This document shows positions 1 to 6,808 of a DNA stretch of 16,984 nucleotides, in pieces. The notes beneath the pieces are model-generated. The model was not told the origin of the DNA and searched no databases. It saw nothing but the letters and a program-made list of their open reading frames with translations. The position numbers were made by a program, and so were the translations under genes. The DNA is taken from NCBI GenBank assembly GCA_012839395.1, contig DUNJ01000195.1, positions 1 through 16,984 on the forward strand. Direction: 5' to 3'. Each line of letters opens with the position of its first letter. Positions within the stretch are counted from its first letter, which is position 1. This DNA comes from Tepidimicrobium sp. GTDB lineage: Bacteria > Bacillota > Clostridia > Tissierellales > Tepidimicrobiaceae.

Positions 1-201
1 AATAGAACAGGGTTTATTTCTGCTTTCTACTCTCTCATCTATATAGTTTTGCAAAGCTATTTTTATTATATCCTTATAATGGTCGTATTCCTCTGCAGCT
101 ACAGGTGTAGAGGATATCCCCTCCATGCATGAGCCGCATATATTGAATCCCAACATTCTAACTCTCGATTTTTTATTTCCGCCACAGAGGGCACAATTCA
201 T
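1..201 (-). CDS. gin: Sigma-G inhibitor Gin (CsfB family), 3' end cut by window edge
   Basis: Reading down from an ATG at 201, 67 codons stay open to position 1, so the stop lies outside the window. The protein begins MNCALCGG and carries two Cys pairs, C3-x2-C6 and C22-x2-C25 (ICGSC), followed by a region rich in charged residues (EEYDHYKDIIK). This is the zinc-binding layout of the Gin/CsfB anti-sigma family. In B. subtilis, CsfB is about 64 residues and holds sigma-G (and sigma-E) inactive until engulfment is complete. A ribosome binding site AAGGGG lies 8 bases before the ATG. The gene follows amrS, and bofA and the yaaL-like gene lie upstream, as in the B. subtilis yaaL-bofA-csfB neighbourhood, which supports the call. 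A short zinc-ribbon protein of another family is the alternative. The 91-bp gap to amrS holds only a weak TTGAAT-17-TAATAA promoter-like sequence. Confidence 0.8.
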   Translation of the reverse strand, partial: MNCALCGGNKKSRVRMLGFNICGSCMEGISSTPVAAEEYDHYKDIIKIALQNYIDERVESRNKPCSI

Positions 202-292
202 AATATCAACCCCTTAATTGCCATACCTAGATTATTACCCAATCAATATATTGTATTCAATAGGAGTTGTGTTTGTGCCTGTTAGATCATAT

Positions 293-1267
293 TTAATACA
301 CTATATTTATTTTATTTCCACATTTAACGCAATTACCATCTTTAATCCCTATTATTTCAGCATTGGAATGGCGATTAATAAGCCTATTATGGCAACTAGG
401 ACAATAGGTATTGTTATCTACTCCCCAAACATTCCCTATATACACATAATTTAAATACTTCTTTACTATATCCTTGGCTTTTACAAGGGCATCATATTTG
501 GTCTCCGGTAATTTCATCTTATAAGCGGGATGATATTTGGATAGATGCAGGGGAATATTTTCATCTATACTGGCGATCCATTGTCCTAACGCTTCCATCT
601 CCTTTTCCGAACTATTTTTCCCCTCTATTATCAGAGTGGTTATCTCCACATGGGTAGATTGGGCTGCCCTTTTAATAGTTTCCTGTACCGGTTTCAAACT
701 TCCCTTGCATATCTTCTTATAGAACTGGTCCGTCATAGCCTTGAGATCTATGTTCATGGCATCTATATAGGGAAGCAATTCCATAAGGGGCTTCTCATTT
801 ATATATCCGTTGGTTACCATTACATTTTTTAATCCATGCTTTCTTATGACCTTAGATATTCCCCTTATATATTCATAGGACATACTCGGTTCATTATAAG
901 TATAGGCAATACCTATGGAACCCCTAGAGCTACTCAACAATAATATGTCCTCTTTTTCTATTTCCATAGTTAAGCATTCATCATGGGCTATCTCCCAATT
1001 TTGACAAAAATCACAGGATAGGTTACAACCATAACTACCTATGGAAAGGATGGGTTTGCCAGGATAAAAGTGGTATAGGGGTTTCTTTTCCACCGGGTCA
1101 TAGGCATAGGAAGTGATCTTTCCATAGTTTAGAGCCATAAGCCTACCATTCACATTCCTCCTAACCCTACAGATCCCTATATTACCCTCCCTAATGACGC
1201 AATTATGAGGACATAGATTACATATTACGGTATTCTTATCCCCTTTTTCATAATGCAGACATTCCAA
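293..1267 (-). CDS. amrS: AmmeMemoRadiSam system radical SAM enzyme (AmrS)
   Basis: This is a 324-residue radical SAM protein. The SAM-binding 4Fe-4S motif is C81-x3-C85-x2-C88 in GCNLSCDFCQN. It is preceded by a Cys-rich N-terminus (C16, C19, C23, C33) and followed by a C-terminal zinc-ribbon-like pair, CPSC and CVKC. The overall layout resembles pyruvate-formate-lyase-activating enzymes (the PflX/PflA-like group), but the family named for genomic association with AMMECR1 and Memo domains fits better, because the gene directly upstream encodes exactly those domains. The enzyme's substrate is unknown. The start is a TTG at 1267: AAGGAGGG at 1281-1274 sits six bases before it and overlaps the TAA stop of the upstream gene, so the two genes are almost certainly co-transcribed and translationally close-coupled. 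No pflB-like glycyl radical enzyme is in the window. Confidence 0.88.
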   Translation of the reverse strand: MECLHYEKGDKNTVICNLCPHNCVIREGNIGICRVRRNVNGRLMALNYGKITSYAYDPVEKKPLYHFYPGKPILSIGSYGCNLSCDFCQNWEIAHDECLTMEIEKEDILLLSSSRGSIGIAYTYNEPSMSYEYIRGISKVIRKHGLKNVMVTNGYINEKPLMELLPYIDAMNIDLKAMTDQFYKKICKGSLKPVQETIKRAAQSTHVEITTLIIEGKNSSEKEMEALGQWIASIDENIPLHLSKYHPAYKMKLPETKYDALVKAKDIVKKYLNYVYIGNVWGVDNNTYCPSCHNRLINRHSNAEIIGIKDGNCVKCGNKINIVY

Positions 1268-1279
1268 TCCAATCCCTCC

Positions 1280-2611
1280 TTAATGATGCCTTATCACTTC
1301 AAACCGCTCCAGTAGATAATCCTCGTCTTCCCCTATACCTGCCTTTCTAAGGGCAATGCTTACCTGTTCTTCTTCAGTATCTACACCTTCTAAATCGGGT
1401 AATAATAAACCCCTCCTTGAGCCCTTAGTTACTATGACTCCATATCGACTTACATCCAATTCATCTATGGACTTTATAGACTCTGGTGGATTTAATATAT
1501 CTACGGAATATGTTAAATCTTCCAATTCATCTTCGGTAACCTGTTGAAATCTAGGATCTTTTGTACCGGCACTTATGGCATTCATCACTATTTCCTCAGC
1601 TAACGTTTCCTGTGTAGGTTCTACGGTACCTATGCACCCTCTAAGCCTACCAGCCTTCTTGATCGTAACAAAGACTCCCTTTCTGGTATTTAACAACTCT
1701 TCACCTATATCTTTGGGAATCTCCATCGGTTTCCCGCATCGGACATAGTGCTCCAAACTCTTCCTAGCCAACGCTACATATTCATCCTCTACCACTGGGA
1801 ACATGGCATTGGAATATCCTACGCCAAAGGGGCCCTCATAGGACAATACCCTTGGTATTACTTTAAAGCCATCTAAAAATCCTGCCATTATCATTAGGGA
1901 TCTTAAAGCGCACTGGCCTGCCTTCTCACTCAATTCTAGATCAAAGGATATTACCGATTCAAAATCTCCTTCTTTCAATAGCTCAACTATCTTATTATCA
2001 AATTCCTTCCCATATGGTGAGTAGCTATAGGGACCGCTATCGGATAGCTTATGAGATAGATCTCCACTAGCTATAAATATAACCTTCTCCTCAGATTCCA
2101 ATACCACACTTTGGATTATCTTACCAAACCTATGGAGTTTCTTGGGAGATAATAATCCGTATGTGATATGGATCAGCTTAAAGTTAAGGTATTCCCTTTC
2201 TACAAAGTATAAGGGCACCAATGTTCCATGGTCTAGCTTTGTATCCACGTTGTAGCGTATTGCAAAATTGGAATCCACCTCCGCTATAGGTATGTTTTTT
2301 CTATTGGATTCATCTATTATTCTATCTATTAGCTCTGTATTGTTTTTATATTCGAAACTTAGCAACCTATCGCCAAAATCCCTAAAATCCCCTTTTAAGG
2401 TCTTACCCTTGGATATAGCTATAGCATCGGAAAACATGGGCCCATGAGGTGTTACTACTATTATGGTATCTGGAGCTCTATCCCTTATATCCATGGCTAG
2501 CTTCTTACAACCTTTTATGGTTTTCTTGGCCTTTAACCCCTCCATTCCTCCTACTTCCTCCACTATAATTGGAGGATGAGGAAAAAGATATCCCGCTAAA
2601 ATATTGCCCAT
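1280..2611 (-). CDS. Fused AmrB (Memo-like) - AmrA (AMMECR1) protein
   Basis: The 443 residues form two domains. Residues 1 to about 270 are the Memo/class III extradiol dioxygenase-like domain (AmrB), with candidate metal-site residues H56 (TPHGP), H128 (LDHGT), H187 (SGDLSH) and C234 (GQCAL). Residues about 275-443 are the AMMECR1 domain (AmrA), with its hallmark LRGCIGT at 323-329. In many genomes these are separate genes; here they are one polypeptide, followed by amrS. Human MEMO1 and AMMECR1 are homologues of the two halves, but the bacterial reaction is not established; a redox or metal-dependent modification linked to the radical SAM partner is inference. The ATG at 2611 follows GAGGAGTG at a normal distance. 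No clear promoter was found in the 113-bp gap before it, which also carries the terminator of the upstream L25 gene. Confidence 0.88.
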   Translation of the reverse strand: MGNILAGYLFPHPPIIVEEVGGMEGLKAKKTIKGCKKLAMDIRDRAPDTIIVVTPHGPMFSDAIAISKGKTLKGDFRDFGDRLLSFEYKNNTELIDRIIDESNRKNIPIAEVDSNFAIRYNVDTKLDHGTLVPLYFVEREYLNFKLIHITYGLLSPKKLHRFGKIIQSVVLESEEKVIFIASGDLSHKLSDSGPYSYSPYGKEFDNKIVELLKEGDFESVISFDLELSEKAGQCALRSLMIMAGFLDGFKVIPRVLSYEGPFGVGYSNAMFPVVEDEYVALARKSLEHYVRCGKPMEIPKDIGEELLNTRKGVFVTIKKAGRLRGCIGTVEPTQETLAEEIVMNAISAGTKDPRFQQVTEDELEDLTYSVDILNPPESIKSIDELDVSRYGVIVTKGSRRGLLLPDLEGVDTEEEQVSIALRKAGIGEDEDYLLERFEVIRHH

Positions 2612-2675
2612 TTTTTCACTCCTCGTATCTGTATACTTTACAACTATATTTTAAAGGAACCTATCAAAAATGGCA

Positions 2676-2709
2676 AATAAAAAAACAAGTAAGCTAAACT
2701 TACCTGTTT
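2676..2709 (-). terminator. Intrinsic terminator after the L25 gene
   Basis: On the minus strand an 11-bp stem (2709-2699 with 2693-2683, one G-T pair) with a 5-base loop is followed by a run of seven T residues. It starts 16 bases after the L25 stop, so it should end the L25 transcript and separate it from the AmrB-AmrA gene. Confidence 0.8.
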
Positions 2710-2724
2710 CTTATATATCGGTAT

Positions 2725-3402
2725 TTATTCCCCTTCGTCTTCTACCTGTCCCCCGTCTTCTTCCTCGCCTACTACTGGAACCTCAGCTGCCTCATCTAAT
2801 TCATCTAGTTCATCAATTTCGTCTAACTCTTCTAATTCTTCCTCTGTAACAGGCTCTATCAGACTGGCTACTACATCATCTGCTTCTCTAAATACCGATA
2901 TGTCCTTATTTTTCAATATCTCTAAATCAGATACAAATACCGGAGTGTTTATATCCATTCCAGATACGTCTACATCTATGGATTGCGGTATATCAGCTGG
3001 TAGGCATTCTATTTCGATCTCATCCAATTGCTGAACCAATATAAGATCCTTATCCTCTATATTCTCCCTCCCATATAGGGTTATAGGGATAGTAAGCCTT
3101 ACCTTTTCAGTCATGTCCAACTTCTGGAAATCCACATGCAAATATATGTCTTTAAATGGATGAGTCTGAACCTCCTTAATTAATACCGGTTCAATCTTTC
3201 CATCTAGCTCCAAATCTACTAAGGTGCTCATTCCAGCACTTCTATATACCCTATCGAAATCCCGTCTATCCACTTGTATATGTTTAGTATCTTCGCCTCT
3301 GGAATATAGAACTCCAGGTATTAGGCCATTCTGACGAAGTTTATCTACTCTGTTTTTGCCAAGTTCAGTTCTTGTCTCGACTTGTAGTTTTATTGCTGCC
3401 AT
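2725..3402 (-). CDS. rplY: 50S ribosomal protein L25/general stress protein Ctc
   Basis: The 225-residue product belongs to the long CTC form of ribosomal protein L25, which binds 5S rRNA; in Bacillus, Ctc is also a stress-induced protein. The N-terminal L25 core (about residues 1-95) carries the typical opening with ETRTELGKN, GLIPGVLYS and QTHPFKDIYLHVDF. It is followed by the C-terminal beta domain (VDVSGMDINTPVFVSDLE). The last 40 or so residues are a strongly acidic low-complexity tail (EELEELDEIDELDELDE and on), coded by degenerate 9-bp repeats. GAGGAGGT precedes the ATG, and a promoter candidate lies at 3471-3443. The bofA gene ends 90 bp upstream on the same strand with no terminator seen between, so read-through is possible. 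Confidence 0.93.
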   Translation of the reverse strand: MAAIKLQVETRTELGKNRVDKLRQNGLIPGVLYSRGEDTKHIQVDRRDFDRVYRSAGMSTLVDLELDGKIEPVLIKEVQTHPFKDIYLHVDFQKLDMTEKVRLTIPITLYGRENIEDKDLILVQQLDEIEIECLPADIPQSIDVDVSGMDINTPVFVSDLEILKNKDISVFREADDVVASLIEPVTEEELEELDEIDELDELDEAAEVPVVGEEEDGGQVEDEGE

Positions 3403-3442
3403 TGTTATCTTACCTCCTCGCTAAAAATATTATCACATTATA

Positions 3443-3471
3443 TATATATCAGATATGGAGAATATTTGCAA
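3443..3471 (-). promoter_or_regulatory. Candidate sigma-A promoter of rplY
   Basis: On the minus strand, TTGCAA (3471-3466) and TATATA (3448-3443) are separated by 17 bases, about 40 bases before the L25 start. The -35 differs from TTGACA at one base, and the -10 matches TATAAT at four of six positions. The surrounding AT run makes chance matches easier. Confidence 0.5.
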
Positions 3472-3492
3472 ACCCCTTTGTCACTTTTAGTA

Positions 3493-3753
3493 TTATAATA
3501 TCCTCTGCATTATCAATAGCAAAATTATGCCTGGTATTCCTAAAAAACCGGTTATCACTGCGGTCAACGGATTGATAGTTAAGCTTAAACCTATAAATCC
3601 TCCTATTAAATTAAATAGTAGTAATACGATTCCACCTACTATTCCATTTACTATTAACCTTATGATCAGTTTAATAGGGATAACTAATAGCATTCCCACT
3701 ACATATAGCAAAAATAATCCAAATATGAATGCCAATATGGTGCTCATATCCAT
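3493..3753 (-). CDS. bofA: Pro-sigma-K processing inhibitor BofA
   Basis: This 86-residue, very hydrophobic protein has about three membrane segments (residues about 5-30, 33-57, 60-83) and ends in the glycine-rich GFLGIPGIILLLIMQRIL typical of BofA. In B. subtilis, BofA sits in the mother-cell membrane around the forespore with SpoIVFA and holds the protease SpoIVFB inactive until the forespore signals, so pro-sigma-K is cut at the right time. The length is close to the 87 residues of the Bacillus protein. AGGAGGGAT lies just before the ATG. A yaaL-like gene precedes it, as in B. subtilis (yaaL-bofA), which supports the identification. It has its own promoter at 3807-3779. Confidence 0.88.
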   Translation of the reverse strand: MDMSTILAFIFGLFLLYVVGMLLVIPIKLIIRLIVNGIVGGIVLLLFNLIGGFIGLSLTINPLTAVITGFLGIPGIILLLIMQRIL

Positions 3754-3778
3754 AATATCCCTCCTATTATACTTCTCT

Positions 3779-3807
3779 ATTATATAATAGAAGAGGGGTT
3801 GTGTAAA
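3779..3807 (-). promoter_or_regulatory. Sigma-A-type promoter of bofA
   Basis: On the minus strand, TTTACA (3807-3802) and a perfect TATAAT (3784-3779) are spaced by 17 bases. The predicted start at about 3772 leaves a very short leader before the AGGAGGG at 3764-3758. The -10 lies in a 14-bp palindrome, CTATTATATAATAG (3777-3790). A vegetative-type promoter on bofA is notable, since sporulation sigma factors would be expected. Confidence 0.6.
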
Positions 3808-3826
3808 TATTCCTATTGAACCGATT

Positions 3827-4108
3827 TCACCTATTTAGGGAATTGCTCTTTTTCAACTTCTTAAGTAGATAAAGATACTTTATCCTAGATGCCTCCAGAT
3901 CGTATATTGCATAATCTATTAGATCCTCATCTGTCACCGAGTGGAAATAACTTTCCTTATCCCTCCATTCCTTATGAGCTTCCCTTACCCTTTCTAGCAT
4001 CTTTTCCTCTTCCTGGCTTTCCCTGTCCCTCAAGCTTTCAACTAGTATATTAGCATATTTAAGTATTTTTTCCCCTTTAGCCTTATAATACTTCTTTATT
4101 CTATTCAT
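3827..4108 (-). CDS. DUF2508 (YaaL-like) family protein
   Basis: The 93-residue product is small, highly charged and predicted helical: it is rich in Lys, Glu and Arg, with an acidic/basic stretch at residues 28-55. It ends in a motif seen in YaaL-like proteins (a DEDLIDYAIYDLEASRIKYL-type helix). The family has no known function. In B. subtilis yaaL lies between recR and bofA; here the gene also sits directly upstream of bofA (73-bp gap), but recR is not next to it, since the upstream neighbours are the DUF134 and mrp genes. Its GGGGG ribosome binding site lies within one arm of an inverted repeat (4114-4161). Confidence 0.75.
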   Translation of the reverse strand: MNRIKKYYKAKGEKILKYANILVESLRDRESQEEEKMLERVREAHKEWRDKESYFHSVTDEDLIDYAIYDLEASRIKYLYLLKKLKKSNSLNR

Positions 4109-4113
4109 AATAT

Positions 4114-4161
4114 AACCCCCATGGATTTATTATTCTTATTTTTGCCAAAACCATGGGAGTT
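4114..4161 (-). repeat. Inverted repeat covering the ribosome binding site of the DUF2508 gene
   Basis: Arms 4151-4161 (CCATGGGAGTT on plus) and 4114-4124 (AACCCCCATGG on plus) pair over 11 positions with one G-T pair in RNA and enclose 26 bases. One arm contains the GGGGG in front of the ATG at 4108. It may act as a weak terminator for the DUF134 gene or hide the ribosome binding site; there is no T run after the second arm. Confidence 0.5.
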
Positions 4162-4169
4162 TATACCAT

Positions 4170-4619
4170 TTACTTACTACACCAATCGGTGCATTCCTCA
4201 GTTTTCCTCTTACATACTACCCTTTGAGAGCTACAGATAGGACAAATATTTCTATCCCTCATATACTCAATCTCATATACCCTATTGCAGGATTTGCACC
4301 GTAACCTACAGAAATCAAAGCGATAGTTTCCACCTCGTATGCTTAAAGCCTTTCCTTCCAACAATGCCGTGGTTACTTTTTTCCTGGCAGTGGCTATGAT
4401 GTTTTGAAAGGTCTGCCTAGATATACCCATCGTATCAGCACATTCCTGCTGAGTTAAGCCCTCTATATCCCTTAATCTCATAGATTCCAATTCCTCTAGT
4501 TTTAGGCATATCCCTTCCGCCTCATAATTCTGAATATCCGTAGAACTTTCCTTTGAAGGTGTGAAGCGCCTAATATGAGGCACAAATTCTACCTTCCTAG
4601 ATTTTATAGGTCTGCCCAT
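4170..4619 (-). CDS. DUF134 (UPF0251) DNA-binding protein with C-terminal zinc ribbon
   Basis: The protein opens with MGRPIKSRKVEFVPHIRRF, the usual start of the DUF134 family, and has a sigma-region-4-like helix-turn-helix at about residues 54-80 (GLTQQECADTMGISRQTFQN). After residue 100 it carries a Cys-rich segment: CRLRCKSC, CPIC, then C-x7-C-x3-C, which looks like one zinc ribbon plus extra Cys residues. I chose the ATG at 4619 because GGAGGAG lies six bases before it; a longer reading from an ATG at 4634 would place its start inside that site. The gene begins 19 bases after the mrp stop, so it is in the mrp operon. DUF134 genes are often found near Mrp and FeMo-cofactor-related genes; the target DNA is unknown. 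Confidence 0.82.
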   Translation of the reverse strand: MGRPIKSRKVEFVPHIRRFTPSKESSTDIQNYEAEGICLKLEELESMRLRDIEGLTQQECADTMGISRQTFQNIIATARKKVTTALLEGKALSIRGGNYRFDFCRLRCKSCNRVYEIEYMRDRNICPICSSQRVVCKRKTEECTDWCSK

Positions 4620-4637
4620 ATATATCTCCTCCATATG

Positions 4638-5462
4638 CTACTTCGAAAGTTCCACTATCCTCTTCCCTATATCTTTAAATCTATCTTCTATGCTTTCATC
4701 TATGCCCTGGCTATCTTTTTTGGATATATTAGCTACGCTTTTAGACATAGGGAGTTCTCCTAACAATTCCAATTCATTATCCTGTATAAAATCCCCTATA
4801 TTATCCCCTTCAAATATTCTAATCCTCTTATTACAATCCGGGCATTCTATATAGCTCATATTTTGAATTATACCAAGCACAGGCAATTCCATCTTCTTTG
4901 TCATATTTATGGCCTTGGTAACTATCATGGAGACCATATCCTGGGGAACTGATACCATTATTATGCCGGTTATAGGTATGGATTGCATAACCGTCAAAGC
5001 TACATCTCCCGTTCCCGGTGGAAGGTCGATTATCAAATAGTCCAATTCTCCCCATATAACATCGGTCCAAAATTGCTTTACTATGCCGGATATAATAGGT
5101 CCTCTCCATATAACTGGTTGCTTTTCATCCTCCATTAGCAGATTTAAGGATATTATTTTTATGCCCTCCTCGGTGGTTATAGGTAGCATCCCTGATTTAT
5201 CACCGAAAGCCCTTTCATGTTCAACTTTAAATAGCCTTGGAATGCTTGGACCTGTAACATCAGCATCCAACACCCCTACCTTATATCCCTTAGCCTTTAG
5301 ATCCTTGGCAATTAACACCGAAACCGTAGATTTGCCAACCCCACCTTTTCCGCTCATAACCCCAATAACATTTTTTACCTTATTAAGAGGGTTGTTTTCT
5401 ATCATACAGGTATCCTGGGAATTGCAATTATCCTTAGATGGGCAATTATCGCAATTGGTCAT
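4638..5462 (-). CDS. mrp: Mrp/ApbC (NBP35-like) Fe-S cluster carrier ATPase
   Basis: This cytosolic P-loop ATPase carries and transfers Fe-S clusters. From the start used here (274 residues), the N-terminal Cys cluster C4, C7, C13, C19 is followed by the deviant Walker A GKGGVGKST at 38-46, the Mrp segment DADVTGPSIPRL, Walker B-like IIDLPPGTGD, and the conserved C207-x2-C210 (IECPDC), which binds the bridging cluster at the dimer interface. The start is set at the ATG at 5462. An ATG at 5471 also exists, but the AAGGGG ribosome binding site abuts it directly, while it lies nine bases before 5462. A near-perfect promoter with an abutting palindrome lies just upstream, so the gene has its own control although the thioredoxin gene precedes it on the same strand. 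Confidence 0.92.
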   Translation of the reverse strand: MTNCDNCPSKDNCNSQDTCMIENNPLNKVKNVIGVMSGKGGVGKSTVSVLIAKDLKAKGYKVGVLDADVTGPSIPRLFKVEHERAFGDKSGMLPITTEEGIKIISLNLLMEDEKQPVIWRGPIISGIVKQFWTDVIWGELDYLIIDLPPGTGDVALTVMQSIPITGIIMVSVPQDMVSMIVTKAINMTKKMELPVLGIIQNMSYIECPDCNKRIRIFEGDNIGDFIQDNELELLGELPMSKSVANISKKDSQGIDESIEDRFKDIGKRIVELSK

Positions 5463-5482
5463 ATTTTTCATCCCCTTTGTAG

Positions 5483-5504
5483 TTAATTGGCATATGCCAA
5501 TTAA
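5483..5504. promoter_or_regulatory. 22-bp perfect palindrome, probable operator of mrp
   Basis: Positions 5483-5504 form a perfect palindrome; the inner 18 bases are AATTGGCATATGCCAATT. It abuts the -10 box of the mrp promoter (5510-5505), and the predicted transcription start (about 5498) falls inside it. This is the expected position for a repressor site. Candidate binders inside the window are the DUF134 protein (same operon) and the ArsR-type repressor; neither is shown to bind. Confidence 0.75.
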
Positions 5505-5533
5505 ATTATATGATTATATATTCACTATGTCAA
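5505..5533 (-). promoter_or_regulatory. Consensus sigma-A promoter of mrp
   Basis: On the minus strand a perfect TTGACA (5533-5528) and a perfect TATAAT (5510-5505) are 17 bases apart. The -35 begins 14 bases after the stop of the thioredoxin gene. No terminator was seen between that gene and mrp, so mrp may also be reached by read-through. Confidence 0.85.
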
Positions 5534-5546
5534 GGAGGGATTCATG

Positions 5547-5777
5547 TTATTTCAATATACCCTTTATTTCATCAACCGAAAGGGCCCTACCGACCGACTT
5601 CACCTCATCATTCACCACAAAGCCAGGAGTCTCCATCACCCCATAGCTTACGATTTCTATTAAATCATCTACATTTTCCACGGTAGCATCTATATTCAAT
5701 TCCTTTAATGCTATATCTAGGTTTTTCTTCAACCTTTCACATTTAGAACAGCCAGTTCCCAATATCTTAATAAACAT
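5547..5777 (-). CDS. Small thioredoxin-like redox protein (MTH895 type)
   Basis: The 76-residue protein starts MFIKILGTGCSKC, with the active-site pair C10-S-K-C13 in the short thioredoxin fold. The cis-proline segment is METPGFVVND, and the protein ends SVDEIKGILK. This is the size and pattern of the small thioredoxins found beside COG0701 permeases. GGAGGGA precedes the ATG, which lies 14 bases after the permease stop, so they are one operon. A role in reducing or delivering a thiol-reactive substrate such as an arsenical to the permease is inferred from context only. Related systems include selenocysteine forms, but here both active-site positions are ordinary Cys codons. Confidence 0.85.
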   Translation of the reverse strand: MFIKILGTGCSKCERLKKNLDIALKELNIDATVENVDDLIEIVSYGVMETPGFVVNDEVKSVGRALSVDEIKGILK

Positions 5778-5791
5778 ATAATTCCCTCCAT

Positions 5792-6796
5792 CTATATTAA
5801 TAGGGCTGTAAAAGCGTTGAGCCCGTATCCCATTGCTATTATTCCCAAGGTTACAATGACTATAAAGGTTGCCAATAGCTTGGGCTTTACCACTCTACCC
5901 AACATTACTAGGGAAGGAAGGGACATGGTAGTTACCCCCATCATAAAGGATATCACCGTTCCAATCCCCACCCCTTTTGTCACCAATGCTTCTGCTATTG
6001 GGATGGTACCAAATATATCTGCATAGATAGGTATTCCAATAAAGGTAGCTATTAGAACTGAAAAAGGATTTCCCCGTCCTAAAATCCTTTCTATGATGGA
6101 TTGGGGAATCCAGTTATGAATTCCTGCCCCAATACCAACTCCTATCAATATATAAGGCCATACCCTCTCAACTATATCCCTTACTTGTTCCTTAGAAAAC
6201 TTCATCCTATCCTTAAAGGTCTTCTCTTCCACCTCAATATCGCTACCTTTTGCAGCCAATACATAGGATTCTACATACTCTTCCATCTTAAAACCCTGTA
6301 TTAAAACTCCTCCTACAACTGCCACAATTATACCCACAACTACATATGTTACTCCAATCCTTAAACCAAAGGTGGATACCAATAACATAAGAGCTGCTAG
6401 ATCTATCATAGGGGAAGATATTAAAAAGGAAAATGTTGCCCCCAAAGGCAATCCGGCCGATACAAAGCCTATAAAAATAGGTATGCTAGAGCAGGAACAA
6501 AATGGGGTTAGAACGCCTAATATACTCCCCAGTATATTTCCTTTAACCCCCCTAATGCCTCCAAGAAGCTTCTTGGTTCTTTCTGGTGGAAAATAGCTCT
6601 GAATATAGGATATAACATAGATCATTACCGATAACAATATAAATATTTTAATGGTATCGTATATAAAGAAATGAATAGATCCACCAAGTCTGGTATCTAT
6701 GGATAGTTTAAATACCCTTTCTACCAATAATTCTACCAAAACCCAGAGCCATTTCATCTTCAACAATTGAGCATTCAACCAATCCAATATATTCAT
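5792..6796 (-). CDS. COG0701 permease, ArsP/SaoE-like efflux transporter
   Basis: The product is a polytopic membrane protein of 334 residues, with about eight hydrophobic segments in two similar halves joined by a charged loop (about residues 180-215). The first half holds the family motif TPFCSCSSIPIFIGF, with C100 and C102; the second half has GIPIYADIFGTIPIAEAL at the matching place. Members include ArsP, which exports trivalent organoarsenicals. The upstream ArsR-type repressor and downstream small thioredoxin point to metalloid or other thiol-reactive substrate efflux, but the substrate cannot be read from sequence. I chose ATG 6796, preceded by AGGTGGTGA, over a GTG at 6808 that abuts the arsR stop. 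Confidence 0.85.
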   Translation of the reverse strand: MNILDWLNAQLLKMKWLWVLVELLVERVFKLSIDTRLGGSIHFFIYDTIKIFILLSVMIYVISYIQSYFPPERTKKLLGGIRGVKGNILGSILGVLTPFCSCSSIPIFIGFVSAGLPLGATFSFLISSPMIDLAALMLLVSTFGLRIGVTYVVVGIIVAVVGGVLIQGFKMEEYVESYVLAAKGSDIEVEEKTFKDRMKFSKEQVRDIVERVWPYILIGVGIGAGIHNWIPQSIIERILGRGNPFSVLIATFIGIPIYADIFGTIPIAEALVTKGVGIGTVISFMMGVTTMSLPSLVMLGRVVKPKLLATFIVIVTLGIIAMGYGLNAFTALLI

Positions 6797-6808
6797 AAAA
6801 ATCACCAC

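Noticed and set aside
218..454. 78-codon plus-strand reading frame between gin and amrS
   Set aside because: It overlaps the 3' end of amrS antisense, has no ribosome binding site, and its Ile/Tyr-rich product looks like translated AT-rich DNA.
5463..5471. mrp start at ATG 5471
   Set aside because: AAGGGG touches this ATG with no spacer, while ATG 5462 has a workable nine-base spacing; the choice changes only three residues.
5083..5646. 187-codon plus-strand reading frame
   Set aside because: It is antisense to the 5' part of mrp and the thioredoxin gene, crosses the mrp promoter, and gives a low-complexity product; the minus-strand genes are clearly real.
5547..5777. Selenocysteine in the small thioredoxin, as in SaoT-like proteins
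   Set aside because: Both active-site positions are Cys codons and there is no in-frame TGA.
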